A stretch of 64,000 bases of DNA, taken from assembly GCF_900129365.1 (NCBI RefSeq), contig NZ_FQVM01000006.1, forward strand, positions 62,001 to 126,000. The letters run 5' to 3'. This document shows, one piece after another, positions 1-8,412 of the stretch. The DNA comes from Clostridium fallax. GTDB taxonomy: Bacteria; Bacillota; Clostridia; Clostridiales; Clostridiaceae. The notes beneath the pieces were generated by a model. The model did not search any database. It was not told where the DNA came from and saw nothing but the letters and a program-made list of their open reading frames with translations. The first letter of the stretch is position 1, and every line of letters starts with the position of its first letter. Both the position numbers and the translations under genes were made by a program.

Positions 1-1
1 T

Positions 2-337
2 ATAAATACTCTTAAGTCATTTAATGATATTAAATCAAAGGATTATAGAAAAAATAGAGTTATAAGAACATTAGATGAAGTAAATAATTCTATAAAATCT
101 ATATGGGATTTAAATTATATAGGTAAGGGTAATAACAATAATGATGGAAGAAATTTATTCAAAAAAGATATAATTAAACTTTTGGAAGTTTTACAGGGTA
201 AAAATGCATTAGAGAATGTTGTACCAGAGGATGTTGTAGTTTTACAAGGAGAAGAGAAAGATTCTGTTATTGCCAATATAGGAGTTCAACCTATAGATTC
301 TCCTGAAAAATTATATATGAATGTGGAGGTGAGATAG
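2..337 (+). CDS. Phage tail sheath protein, C-terminal part (partial)
   Basis: The frame is open from the window edge to TAG at 335-337, giving about 111 residues of a longer protein. The end (PIDSPEKLYMNVEVR) matches the typical end of XkdK-like contractile tail sheath proteins, which close with a conserved strand that links neighbouring sheath subunits. The sheath polymer surrounds the tail tube and contracts on host binding. The tube gene follows one base after the stop codon, which is the standard sheath-tube order. The 5' part lies outside the window. The family call rests on this short segment plus context. Confidence 0.8.
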   Translation: MNTLKSFNDIKSKDYRKNRVIRTLDEVNNSIKSIWDLNYIGKGNNNNDGRNLFKKDIIKLLEVLQGKNALENVVPEDVVVLQGEEKDSVIANIGVQPIDSPEKLYMNVEVR

Positions 338-338
338 C

Positions 339-809
339 ATGTCTTATATGAAGTTTAGTGATACTATAAGTGGACAAGAAGCTAGAGCTTATATAACCAT
401 AGATGGAAGAAATGAAGAACTATTCTATGCAAAAAAAGTAGAAGCTAAAGTTAAGAAAAAGAAAACAGAAGGTAAGACTTTAGGTAAAAGAGGTACACAG
501 CATAAAGCTGCTGGATGGAGTGGAGAGGGAACTCTTACAGTTCATTACGCAACATCTTTGTTCAGAGAAATTATGATTAAATATATGAAAACAGGTGTAG
601 ATACTTATTTTGATATGGCAGTAACTAATGAAGATCCAACAAGTACCATAGGTAAGCAAACAACTATATTAAAAGATTGTAATCTAGATGAAGTGCCTAT
701 GGCCTTATTAGATATTGATAAAGAAGTTTTAGAAGAAGATATGGCATTTACATTTGAAGATGTAGATTTATTAGATAAATTTAATAAACCAAAGAAATTT
801 GGAGAATAA
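339..809 (+). CDS. Phage tail tube (core) protein, XkdM-like
   Basis: This 156-residue protein has the size and pattern of the XkdM/DUF2001 tail tube family, including the early GQEARAYITIDGRNEELFYAKKVEA segment (residues 11-35) and the later block on polar residues around GWSGEGTLTVHY. Subunits stack as hexameric rings and form the inner tube inside the sheath. The ATG at 339 lies one base after the sheath stop codon and follows a GGAGGTGAG Shine-Dalgarno (SD) site located in the sheath end, so translation is probably coupled. Complete and without oddities. Confidence 0.88.
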   Translation: MSYMKFSDTISGQEARAYITIDGRNEELFYAKKVEAKVKKKKTEGKTLGKRGTQHKAAGWSGEGTLTVHYATSLFREIMIKYMKTGVDTYFDMAVTNEDPTSTIGKQTTILKDCNLDEVPMALLDIDKEVLEEDMAFTFEDVDLLDKFNKPKKFGE

Positions 810-841
810 AAAAATAATAAAATAGTAGGAGTGAATTAATA

Positions 842-1255
842 ATGGGACAATTCGAAGAGTTTTTAATAGATAGTTTTGAGGAAACAGAAGAAATAGAAAA
901 GGAAATAACTTTAGGTGGAAAGAAAAGAAAAATGAAATTTAGACCTATAAGTGCTGAAAAGGGTGATGAAATAAGAAAGAAATGCAGAAATATTAGCTTT
1001 ATAAAAGGGCAGAAAATTGCTGAAACTAACCAGGATAAATATACAGCTAATCTAATTATAGAAACAACAGTATGTCCTGATTTAAAAAATGCTGAACTTC
1101 AGGCTAACTGGGGTGTTATGGGAGCAGAAGCTCTTTTAAATGCTATGAAATCAAAAATGATGGATGGTGAGTATGCTGAATGGTCTAGTATTGTAAGTAC
1201 TGTAAATGGCTATGATAAAAATATGAAGGAGTTAATGGAAGAAGCAAAAAACTAA
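842..1255 (+). CDS. Phage tail assembly chaperone, XkdN-like (zero-frame product)
   Basis: This 137-residue protein sits between tube and tape measure, the place of the lambda gpG-type tail assembly chaperone, and resembles XkdN: an acidic N-terminus, the KKRKMKFRPISAEKGDE block (27-43), then a helical C-terminal half. These chaperones coat the tape measure during tail assembly and are absent from the finished virion. The ATG at 842 follows a GGAGTGAAT SD site. The last codons hold a canonical slippery heptamer, so a longer -1 frame product is expected (separate entry). Family call from sequence and position. Confidence 0.85.
   Translation: MGQFEEFLIDSFEETEEIEKEITLGGKKRKMKFRPISAEKGDEIRKKCRNISFIKGQKIAETNQDKYTANLIIETTVCPDLKNAELQANWGVMGAEALLNAMKSKMMDGEYAEWSSIVSTVNGYDKNMKELMEEAKN
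1246..1252 (+). promoter_or_regulatory. Programmed -1 ribosomal frameshift site A_AAA_AAC
   Basis: The zero frame reads GCA AAA AAC TAA at 1244-1255, so the heptamer A AAA AAC is in the X XXY YYZ register, directly before the stop codon. Slipping one base back opens a 57-codon frame ending at TAG 1423-1425. A purine-rich GGAG stretch lies 9 bases downstream. Tail chaperone genes of many long-tailed phages use such a site to make a G/GT pair. Confidence 0.8.
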
Positions 1256-1425
1256 TAAAAGGAGATGATGGTGAAGCTGTCTATGCTCACTATGCTCTCC
1301 ATAAACTTAAAATACTTCCTAGTACATTAGTTAAAATGTCAAGAGAGGAAAAAGCTTTTATATATGCCAGTATTGATTTAAAAGTCGAATTAGAAAGTAA
1401 ATCCATGAAAAAGATAAAATATTAG
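1252..1425 (+). CDS. Tail assembly chaperone, -1 frameshift extension (GT-like)
   Basis: After slippage at 1246-1252 the frame reads on through LIKGDDGEAVYAHYALHKLK to a stop at 1423-1425, adding 57 residues and giving a fusion of about 194 residues with the upstream 137-residue chaperone. There is no good independent start: the purine-rich AAAGGAGATGATGG stretch is at its very beginning, and the first in-frame ATG comes late. In the gpG/gpGT paradigm the minor extended form links the chaperone to the tube protein or tape measure. The extension has protein-like composition. Its function is inferred from position and the slippery site. Confidence 0.75.
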   Translation, partial: LIKGDDGEAVYAHYALHKLKILPSTLVKMSREEKAFIYASIDLKVELESKSMKKIKY

Positions 1426-1486
1426 TATAATATTGAGATTTTAGACAATATTTGCTATTATTAGATTTAGAAATGGGGTGTACTTT

Positions 1487-2254
1487 ATGCATAAAAAAGC
1501 AAATTTATTTTTGACTTTAGCTATTCTAGTAGGATTTTATATTATATATGGAGTTATTAGTATAATAAAAAATATAGGAAAATATAGTGTATCAGATTAT
1601 ATAGTCGTTAGCATACTATATATTTTGTTAGTATTAGTAAATATATTATTCTTTAAGAAATATAAAAAATATAGTAGTGCAGAGTATATAAAGCAAGAAG
1701 AAAAGAAAAGACAAGAAAAGAATATACAAAAAGAACAAATTAAGAAAAAACTAACTAAAAAAGTAAATAATAATCCATATATGAATGAAGATGGTTATTC
1801 TAGTATTGATTCTGGACAATTAATAATTATACAAACAAATGATTTTATTTATAAGCCAAATGAAAAATGTTATTATGCTTCTAATGGAACACGATTAATA
1901 ACCAAAAATGAAACAGTTGGATATACAGGTAAATCATCAGGAATAACTTTAAGAATTGCAAAAGGATTAAGCTATAGAACTGGTGGTGGAAGATCAAGAC
2001 CTATAAAAGGAAATGTAAATTATTTTTTTGACGGTAGTCTATTTATAACTAATCAAAGAATTATTTTTATTTCTCCTAAAAATGGATTTGAGATACCTTT
2101 AAATAAAATAACAGCAATACAAATTGCTAAAGATGGATTAAACTTTCAAGTGAATGGAAAAAATTATTTGCTCATATTAGAAAAGCAAGAATATCCCTAT
2201 ACTATAATAAATATATTAATTAAAGAAAATAGAAGCTCCGGCACTCTTAAATAG
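1487..2254 (+). CDS. Membrane-anchored protein with PH-like C-terminal domain (prophage cargo)
   Basis: Not a tail protein by sequence. Counted from the ATG at 1487 (chosen because GGGGTG lies 7 bases before it; an in-frame GTG at 1478 overlaps that SD), the 255-residue product has two hydrophobic helices (about 5-28 and 37-56), a highly charged Lys/Glu segment (60-95) that may be coiled coil, and a beta-rich C-terminal part (about 170-245) with SLFITNQRIIFISPKNGFEIPL followed by KITAIQI. That pattern resembles bacterial PH/GRAM-like membrane-binding folds. It is inserted between the tail chaperone and the tape measure gene and carries its own terminator, so it behaves as an independent cargo gene. 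Function unknown. Confidence 0.6.
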   Translation: MHKKANLFLTLAILVGFYIIYGVISIIKNIGKYSVSDYIVVSILYILLVLVNILFFKKYKKYSSAEYIKQEEKKRQEKNIQKEQIKKKLTKKVNNNPYMNEDGYSSIDSGQLIIIQTNDFIYKPNEKCYYASNGTRLITKNETVGYTGKSSGITLRIAKGLSYRTGGGRSRPIKGNVNYFFDGSLFITNQRIIFISPKNGFEIPLNKITAIQIAKDGLNFQVNGKNYLLILEKQEYPYTIINILIKENRSSGTLK

Positions 2255-2265
2255 AGTGCTTTTAT
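2241..2265 (+). terminator. Terminator of the PH-like cargo gene
   Basis: GCACTCT (2241-2247), loop TAAAT, AGAGTGC (2253-2259), then TTTTATT. The 7-bp perfect stem contains the stop codon of the cargo gene. It would separate this gene from the tape measure gene unless late transcription reads through. Confidence 0.8.
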
Positions 2266-2279
2266 TATGATTAAAAGAG

Positions 2280-4289
2280 GTGATAGTTATAGCAACAGTA
2301 TCTACAGCTTTAAAAATGTTTGATGAAATGACAAGACCTCTACAACAAGTTACACAAGCTTTAAATTTAACAATAAATGCTATGGATCATTTAAATAATT
2401 CAGCAAATAGAGATATAAAAACCACTAATTCATTAAATGCGGCAAAAGGAGCAATTATAAAAGCAAATGCTGCATTTAATGAGTTGATTAATGCACAAGA
2501 AAGAGCATCAAGTTCACAAGAAAAGTTAAATAACTCATTAAATAAAGGATGTAATGTAAGTGATAATTTAATAGGTAAAGTTAAGGGATTAGTAGCTGGA
2601 TATTTAGGATTTCAAGCAGTTAAAGAGGGAATTAAGGCCACAATTGGTGGAGCAATGGGGTTGCAGCAACAATTATTTACCCTTCAGGGAATTATGGGAA
2701 ACAAAGAAGTTGCTACTGCATATTTTGATAATTTGCAGAAAAAGGCTAATGAAAGTGTATTTGGATTTGAGGATTTTGCAGCTAATGCTAGAAAGTTTAT
2801 GCAGTTTACTAAGAATACAGATAGTCTTGATAAATTAGCAAGTTTATCAGAAAGATTAACTCTTATGGATCCTACACAGGGGCTACAAGGTGCTGGATTT
2901 GCAATGAAAGAAGCTATGAGTGGTGACTTTGTTTCTTTAAAAGAGCGTTTTGGGTTTGGTAAAGCAGATGCTGAAATTTTAAAAGCATCGAAAGATATGG
3001 GAGATTTTATTAATAAGTTTGATGAACTATTAAGCAAAAAAGGATTTACTGAACAAATGCTAGAACAATATAATCAATCAGCAGCAGCTCAATTTGATAA
3101 TCTGCAATCAAATATTAAAACATCTTTAGCACAATCAGGTGAAGATGCTTTAGAAGCTTTAAGTCCATTAATTTCAGAAATTAATAATGCATTTTCTAAT
3201 GGTAGTTTTCAAACATTTTTTGATGGAATATCTTTAGGATTATCTATAATAGCTAATTTAGGAGTAGGTGTAATAAATGTCTTTGAGTTTATTGGACAGG
3301 TAGCAATTAATAATTGGTCAATAATAGAACCTATATTAATAGCTGTTGCTATTTATTTTATTACATTAATAATTCCAGCTCTTTGGGATACTATAACAAC
3401 TTTAGCAGCTATGGCTATTGGATGGATGATGGTGAACTGGCCAATAATGTTAGTTATAGGATCTATAGCATTATTTATATATATAATGATGCAATGTGGT
3501 GTAACAGCAGAACAAGTTGTTGGATTTATAGGTGGATGTTTTGGAGTTTTATTTGCTTTTATATATAATAAGATAGCTTTTGTGTGGAATGGATTTGCTA
3601 GTTTAGCAGAATTTTTGGCGAACGTATTTAATCATCCTTTATATTCTATGCAAGCTTTATTTGCTAACATTTGGAATAATATAGTTTCTTTTGTTGGTAG
3701 TGCATTAGATTCTATAGTAGGTATGGTTAAGAAAATACCATTTTTAAGTGATTTAATAGGAGATTTTAGTTCCAGTTCTTTAAAGATAGATATTGGACCT
3801 CCACCTGAAGATTACTGGACTGCTCCTAAAATGGAAATGAAGGATTATGGAAATGAATTTAATTATGGATATAGTAAAGGTGCTGGACTTGTAAGTGGAA
3901 TAAAAGATATGTTTGGTGGTTTAGGAACAGTACCTAATCCTAATAAAATGGTAGCAAATAATGATCAAATTAATGCATGGAATGCAGCACAGGGACCAGG
4001 AACATTAGCTATGGCTCCAGATAAAAATAAATTAGGAAAACATGCCAAAGGAGCTCACGATCATCTTAAGAATATAGATGATAAAATGGATGTATCAAAT
4101 GAACATCTTCAAATGCTTAGAGATTTAGCAGAGCAGGAAAGTATACAAAACTTTACAACATTATCTCCAAGTGTACAGATTACTACTGGAGATATTAAAG
4201 AAGAAGCTGATATAAGTAAGATAATATCTAAAATAGAATCTTATATGGAAGAAGAACTTGCTAATAGTGCAGAAGGGTTGTATGCATAA
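2280..4289 (+). CDS. Phage tail tape measure protein (short form)
   Basis: This protein of about 669 residues lies between tail chaperone and baseplate genes, where the tape measure sits; its length sets tail length. It has a helical N-terminal part with Asn/Ala/Gln-rich segments, a hydrophobic central block of several membrane-like helices (about 310-480), and a Gly-rich then charged C-terminal part. The start is unclear. GTG at 2280 lies inside the SD-like AGAGGTGAT, whereas ATA at 2289 has correct SD spacing and would give the I(M)ATVSTALKMFD start expected for this family. The next ATG is about 12 codons in. The stop overlaps the next ATG (TAATG). Confidence 0.82.
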   Translation: MIVIATVSTALKMFDEMTRPLQQVTQALNLTINAMDHLNNSANRDIKTTNSLNAAKGAIIKANAAFNELINAQERASSSQEKLNNSLNKGCNVSDNLIGKVKGLVAGYLGFQAVKEGIKATIGGAMGLQQQLFTLQGIMGNKEVATAYFDNLQKKANESVFGFEDFAANARKFMQFTKNTDSLDKLASLSERLTLMDPTQGLQGAGFAMKEAMSGDFVSLKERFGFGKADAEILKASKDMGDFINKFDELLSKKGFTEQMLEQYNQSAAAQFDNLQSNIKTSLAQSGEDALEALSPLISEINNAFSNGSFQTFFDGISLGLSIIANLGVGVINVFEFIGQVAINNWSIIEPILIAVAIYFITLIIPALWDTITTLAAMAIGWMMVNWPIMLVIGSIALFIYIMMQCGVTAEQVVGFIGGCFGVLFAFIYNKIAFVWNGFASLAEFLANVFNHPLYSMQALFANIWNNIVSFVGSALDSIVGMVKKIPFLSDLIGDFSSSSLKIDIGPPPEDYWTAPKMEMKDYGNEFNYGYSKGAGLVSGIKDMFGGLGTVPNPNKMVANNDQINAWNAAQGPGTLAMAPDKNKLGKHAKGAHDHLKNIDDKMDVSNEHLQMLRDLAEQESIQNFTTLSPSVQITTGDIKEEADISKIISKIESYMEEELANSAEGLYA

Positions 4290-4963
4290 TGGGTTATAAA
4301 ATGTATTTAGGTATAAATAATGGTGAGGAAGGTTTTATAATTCCAGTACTTCCTGAAAAAATAGAGATTAGTGAAAATAGTAATAATAAAATATATAACT
4401 TAATTAATCTAGGTGATATAAATATAATAAATAAACCAAAATTAACGGAAATAAGTTTTGAAAGTTATTTTCCTAAACATAAAGGACCATATTTAAGCTC
4501 GGAACAATTATTTGAACCGAGTTTTTATATTTCCAAAATTAGAGAATGGAGAGAAAAGAAACAAAAGATAAGATTTATATTTGTAGGAGGAGCTTTAGAA
4601 GTTAACGACTTATTTACTATAGAAAATTTTAAATTAAATGAAAATGGTGGAGAAGTAGGAGATATCTATTATAATTTAGAACTTAAAAGATATCAAAAGT
4701 ATGTAGCAAAAAAAGTAATTATAAAAACTAATAATAATTCAAGTAATAATAGTGTTGTTACTAAAATTACAAACAATAATATAAGGCAAAGTAGTCCTCA
4801 AACTCCTAAAATTCATACTGTTGTTGAAGGAGATACTCTTTGGCATTTAGCTAAAAAATATTTAGGAAATGGTAATAGATGGCCAGAAATCTATAACATA
4901 AACAAAGATAAAATTAAAAATCCTAATATTATTTATAATGGACAAGTTTTAAAAATTCCATAG
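4289..4963 (+). CDS. LysM-domain baseplate/tail protein, XkdP-like
   Basis: The 224-residue protein has an N-terminal tail-assembly part (about 1-140) including PVLPEKIEI, an Asn/Ser-rich linker (about 145-172), and a C-terminal LysM domain (about 175-224) with the signature HTVVEGDTLWHLAKKYLGNG and a final NGQVLKIP. LysM binds peptidoglycan. XkdP-like proteins link the tape measure or tail tip to the hub. The start ATG overlaps the tape measure stop by one base, implying coupled translation. Intact. Confidence 0.87.
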   Translation: MGYKMYLGINNGEEGFIIPVLPEKIEISENSNNKIYNLINLGDINIINKPKLTEISFESYFPKHKGPYLSSEQLFEPSFYISKIREWREKKQKIRFIFVGGALEVNDLFTIENFKLNENGGEVGDIYYNLELKRYQKYVAKKVIIKTNNNSSNNSVVTKITNNNIRQSSPQTPKIHTVVEGDTLWHLAKKYLGNGNRWPEIYNINKDKIKNPNIIYNGQVLKIP

Positions 4964-4974
4964 GTGGTGACTAT

Positions 4975-5949
4975 ATGCATATTCAATTGTTATTAGATGA
5001 TAAAAAAGGGAATATATTTGATATAAGTGATTTAGTAAGTGAAATAACTTGGAAAACTAAAAGAAAAGGAAAGCCTTCTAGTTTATCTATTAAACTTATA
5101 AAAGATGATTTAATTAAAATAGAAAATGGTTATGTAATTAGCTTTAAAGTAGATGGTAATAAAGTATTTTATGGTTATTTCTTTGAAAATAGTGGAGATG
5201 ATGGCCAAGAAATAAAAATAACTGCATATGATCAATTGAGATATTTATTATTTCAAGATACTTATGTTTTTGAAAATAAAAAGGCAAGTAATGTAATAAC
5301 TCAAATTGTAGAAGATATTAATTTAAGACTTGGAACTATTGAGGATACTTTATATACTATTCCAGCTTTTACAGAAGATAATAAAAAACTTTTAGATATA
5401 ATTTATAGTGCTTTAGATAAAACCCTTACTAGCACAAAGCAGACATATGTACTATATGATGATTTCGGGTATATAACTCTTAAAAATATAAATAATATGA
5501 GACAGGAAGCGGTAATAAGTGATGATAGTAATTTAGGAAAATATGAATATAAGAATAGTATTGATTCTGAAACATATAACAGAATAAAGATAGTAAGAGA
5601 TAATAAAGAAACTAAAGGAAGAGATGTTTATATAGAACAGGATAGCAGTAGTATAGCTAAATGGGGAAGACTTCAATATTATAAAAAAGTTGATGAAAAA
5701 ATGAATCCAGCACAGATTAAGCAAATGATTGATTCTACTCTTAAATTAAAAAATAGAGAAAAGAAAACACTAAAGCTTAAAGATGTTATAAGTACAGATA
5801 TAAACGCAGATTTAAAACTTAGAGCTGGAGCAGGAGTATATGTGGAAATAAAGGAAAAAGGGATAAATCAATTCTATTTAATAGAAGAAGCTACACATAA
5901 ATTTTCTAAAGGACAACTTGTAATGGATTTTGATTTAAAGGTGGTGTGA
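4975..5949 (+). CDS. Baseplate hub protein, XkdQ / gpD-like
   Basis: The 324-residue protein fits the XkdQ/late-control gpD-like hub family: a beta-rich N-terminus (ITWKTKRKGKPSSLSIKL), a central part with KITAYDQLRYL, the typical helical SALDKTL segment, and a C-terminal KLRAGAGVYVEI strand region. Hub trimers form the ring through which the tape measure and DNA pass. ATG at 4975 follows a GGTGGTGA SD site. Its stop TGA (5947-5949) lies in the SD region of the next gene. Confidence 0.83.
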   Translation: MHIQLLLDDKKGNIFDISDLVSEITWKTKRKGKPSSLSIKLIKDDLIKIENGYVISFKVDGNKVFYGYFFENSGDDGQEIKITAYDQLRYLLFQDTYVFENKKASNVITQIVEDINLRLGTIEDTLYTIPAFTEDNKKLLDIIYSALDKTLTSTKQTYVLYDDFGYITLKNINNMRQEAVISDDSNLGKYEYKNSIDSETYNRIKIVRDNKETKGRDVYIEQDSSSIAKWGRLQYYKKVDEKMNPAQIKQMIDSTLKLKNREKKTLKLKDVISTDINADLKLRAGAGVYVEIKEKGINQFYLIEEATHKFSKGQLVMDFDLKVV

Positions 5950-5951
5950 TT

Positions 5952-6284
5952 ATGGGTATGATAGAAACTATAAAGAAGGCTGGACTGGGAGCAGTAAACG
6001 CTACTAATCCAGTTAATATTTTATTTGGAGAAGTATTAGATATAAAAGATTTTAAGATAAAGATAGATCAAAAAAGAATATTATCAAAAAAGTTTTTTAT
6101 TATTCCTGAAAGTTTAACTAGGTATGAAATAGATTTTTCTCATATGCATAATTTTACTGAAGGTTTAACATCTATTTCATTAGGTAAAGTTGTAATTAGA
6201 GAAGGACTTAAATCTGGTGATAAGGTAATACTTCTTAGACTTCAGGGCGGAGATGAGTATCTTATTTTAGATAAGGTGGTGTGA
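5952..6284 (+). CDS. Phage baseplate protein, DUF2577/XkdR-like
   Basis: This small protein (110 residues from ATG 5952) matches the DUF2577 (XkdR) family by size, position and content: a helical start METIKKAGLGAVNATNPVNI-like region followed by a beta-rich core ending in GDKVILLRLQGGDEYLILDKV. It lies between hub and DUF2634 genes, as in PBSX-type tails. An in-frame GTG at 5946 overlaps the upstream stop and lies inside the SD sequence AGGTGGTG, so the ATG at 5952 is preferred. Probable wedge/hub component. Confidence 0.78.
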   Translation: MGMIETIKKAGLGAVNATNPVNILFGEVLDIKDFKIKIDQKRILSKKFFIIPESLTRYEIDFSHMHNFTEGLTSISLGKVVIREGLKSGDKVILLRLQGGDEYLILDKVV

Positions 6285-6289
6285 AATAT

Positions 6290-6709
6290 ATGAGTGAAGT
6301 TAATATATTGCCACAGGGAGCATTATTAAATGAAGATATAAAAATAAAAGATAATTATATAGAACCTTCTAAAACATATAAGATAGATTTTGATAGTGGA
6401 AAAGTTGTAGGCTTTTGTGATAAGTTAGATGCTTTAAAACAGTCTATATATTTAATTTTGAATACAGAAAGATTTGAATACCTTATATATAGTAGTAATT
6501 ATGGAAGTGAATTAAAGGGACTTATAGGAAAGGATAGAGATATTGCTGAAAGTGAATATAAAAGAAGAATTAGAGAAGCTTTAATTCAAGATGATAGAGT
6601 TAGTAATGTAGATAATTTTATATTTGAATATAACAAGGATAGTATGCTAGTAAAGTTTACTGTCTTTTCTTTTTATGGAGATTTTGATATAGAAAAGGAG
6701 GTAATGTAA
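6290..6709 (+). CDS. Phage baseplate wedge protein, DUF2634/XkdS-like
   Basis: From ATG 6290 (SD AAGGTGGTG; an in-frame GTG at 6281 overlaps this SD) the product has 139 residues with the DUF2634/gp25-like pattern: PSKTYKIDFDSGKVVGFCD, the ALKQSIYLILNTERFEYLIYSSNYGSEL core, and a C-terminal region describing subunit contacts. gp25-like proteins form the inner baseplate and nucleate sheath assembly. The stop overlaps the next start (TAATG). Confidence 0.84.
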   Translation: MSEVNILPQGALLNEDIKIKDNYIEPSKTYKIDFDSGKVVGFCDKLDALKQSIYLILNTERFEYLIYSSNYGSELKGLIGKDRDIAESEYKRRIREALIQDDRVSNVDNFIFEYNKDSMLVKFTVFSFYGDFDIEKEVM

Positions 6710-7803
6710 TGTTTGAAGGCCAAACTGAACAGGTTATTTTAATGAGGATGTTAAATAAAATACCTGATGATTTAGATAAAAGAGAAGGTTCTATTATTTA
6801 TAATGCATTAGCTCCAGCAGCACAAGAAGTAGCAAGAATGTATTCAGATATGGATTATTTTTTAAAATGTACTTTTGCAAGTCCTGATATGCCACTAGAA
6901 CTTTTAGATTTAAGAGTAGCAGAAGAAGGAATGAAGAGAGAAGATTCAACCTATGCAGTTAAAAAAGGATATTTTTATGACCAAGATAATAATTTAATGG
7001 ATATACCTTTAAAATCAAGATTTTCTATAGGAGATTTTAATTTTATAGCTATAAAAAAGATTTCTACTGGTATTTATGAAATGCAATCAGAAAGTAAAGG
7101 AATTGAAAGTAATTTTATAACAGGATTATTAATTCCTATTGAATATATAGAAAATTTATCTATAGCTAAACTCCAGGATATTATATTTCCAGGAGAAGAT
7201 TTAGAAACAAATGAAAGTCTTTTTAATAGATATATAGAACATCTTAACGAGAAAGCATTTGGTGGAAATATAGCGGACTATAAAGTTCGTACTAGAGCAA
7301 TAGAAAGTGTTGGAACTGTTAAAGTTTTTCCTATATGGAATGGTGGAGGTACTGTAAAGATAATATTTCTAGATAGTGATTATAATGTGCCTACAACAGA
7401 ATTAGTTAATAAAGTGCAAACAGTTTTAGATCCAGTGCAAAATAAAGGAAAAGGATTAGGACTTGCTCCAGTTGGGCATGTAGTTACTGTAAATGGTGCA
7501 AAAAATATAGATATAACTATAAATACTAAACTTCTTTTAAAGAGAGGATTAACTATTGGACAAGTACAAGAAGATATAAAAAAGATTATAAATGATTATC
7601 TTAAGGAACTTAGAAAAAAATGGGATACAGAGGATAATACAATAGTTAGAATAAGTCAAATTGAAGCAAGAATATTAAATATTGAAGGCATTGCTGATTT
7701 ATTTAATACTTCAGTCAATGGGAAAGAGGAAAATTTGTCTTTAGGTCCTGAAGAAGTTCCAGTATTGAAAGAGGTGGGACTAAATGAAAAAGAAATTAAT
7801 TGA
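6709..7803 (+). CDS. Baseplate J-like protein (XkdT)
   Basis: The 364-residue protein has the baseplate J/gp47 pattern: an N-terminal KREGSIIYNALAPAAQE motif, a central LFNRYIEHLNEKAFGGNIADYKVR block typical of the family, GTVKVFPIWNGGGTVKIIFLDS, and a C-terminal domain with VVTVNGAKNIDITINTKL. It is a structural wedge protein that joins hub and fibre attachment. The start overlaps the previous stop by one base. The end overlaps the next gene by 20 bases. Confidence 0.9.
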   Translation: MFEGQTEQVILMRMLNKIPDDLDKREGSIIYNALAPAAQEVARMYSDMDYFLKCTFASPDMPLELLDLRVAEEGMKREDSTYAVKKGYFYDQDNNLMDIPLKSRFSIGDFNFIAIKKISTGIYEMQSESKGIESNFITGLLIPIEYIENLSIAKLQDIIFPGEDLETNESLFNRYIEHLNEKAFGGNIADYKVRTRAIESVGTVKVFPIWNGGGTVKIIFLDSDYNVPTTELVNKVQTVLDPVQNKGKGLGLAPVGHVVTVNGAKNIDITINTKLLLKRGLTIGQVQEDIKKIINDYLKELRKKWDTEDNTIVRISQIEARILNIEGIADLFNTSVNGKEENLSLGPEEVPVLKEVGLNEKEIN

Positions 7804-8410
7804 TTTTTTGCCACCTGAAATATCTAAAATACAAGATTTTAAAGTAGTAATGGATGTAGAAAATTATGAATTAGAAGATTTAGAAAAAGGACAAAAAAGA
7901 ATTTTATATGAAAATTTTATAGATACAGCTACAGAGCAGGGAATAAAACATCAAGAAAAGCTTTTTAAAATTAGAGCTGATTTAGAAAATGAAACTTTAG
8001 AGTTTAGAAAGCTAAGAATTAAAAATAGAAAAATGGATAAGATGCCTATAACTCATAGATCTCTTGAATATAAACTTAAAACTTTATTTGGCGAAGGTAA
8101 TTATAAAGTTGAGGTAATTAATAATGAATATATATTAAAGGTTGAAATAAATACTTTTGATTGGAACGCTTTTAATGAAATAGTTGATAATTTCAGATAT
8201 ATAATTCCTTGTAACATAATTTTAAAATCAATTTTGATAAATAAAATAAAGACGAATCTATATTATGCATGTGCAAGTTTAGGAGGAGAGGAACTTACTG
8301 TATATCCATGGAGTCCTAAAGATATAGAAAGTAAAGGTAAAGTAAATGTGGCTATAGGGAATAACACAGGAATAGATATTACTACAATTTATCCTAGAAG
8401 GGAGGACTAA
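7784..8410 (+). CDS. Phage tail protein, DUF2313/XkdU-like
   Basis: This 208-residue protein begins inside the end of the baseplate J gene (SD GAGGTGG) and fits the DUF2313 (YmfQ/XkdU) family: LIDFLPPEISKI at the start, a charged helical LEDLEKGQKRILYENFIDTATEQGIKHQEKLFKI segment, THRSLEYKLKTLFGEGNYKV, and an end that recurs in gram-positive phages (CASLGGEELTVYPW). It occupies the slot between baseplate J and the fibre and is a T4 gp53/gpI-type baseplate component by position. Confidence 0.83.
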   Translation: MKKKLIDFLPPEISKIQDFKVVMDVENYELEDLEKGQKRILYENFIDTATEQGIKHQEKLFKIRADLENETLEFRKLRIKNRKMDKMPITHRSLEYKLKTLFGEGNYKVEVINNEYILKVEINTFDWNAFNEIVDNFRYIIPCNIILKSILINKIKTNLYYACASLGGEELTVYPWSPKDIESKGKVNVAIGNNTGIDITTIYPRRED

Positions 8411-8412
8411 TT

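Noticed and set aside
2684..3037. 117-codon minus-strand ORF inside the tape measure gene
   Set aside because: Antisense shadow inside a supported gene; no SD.
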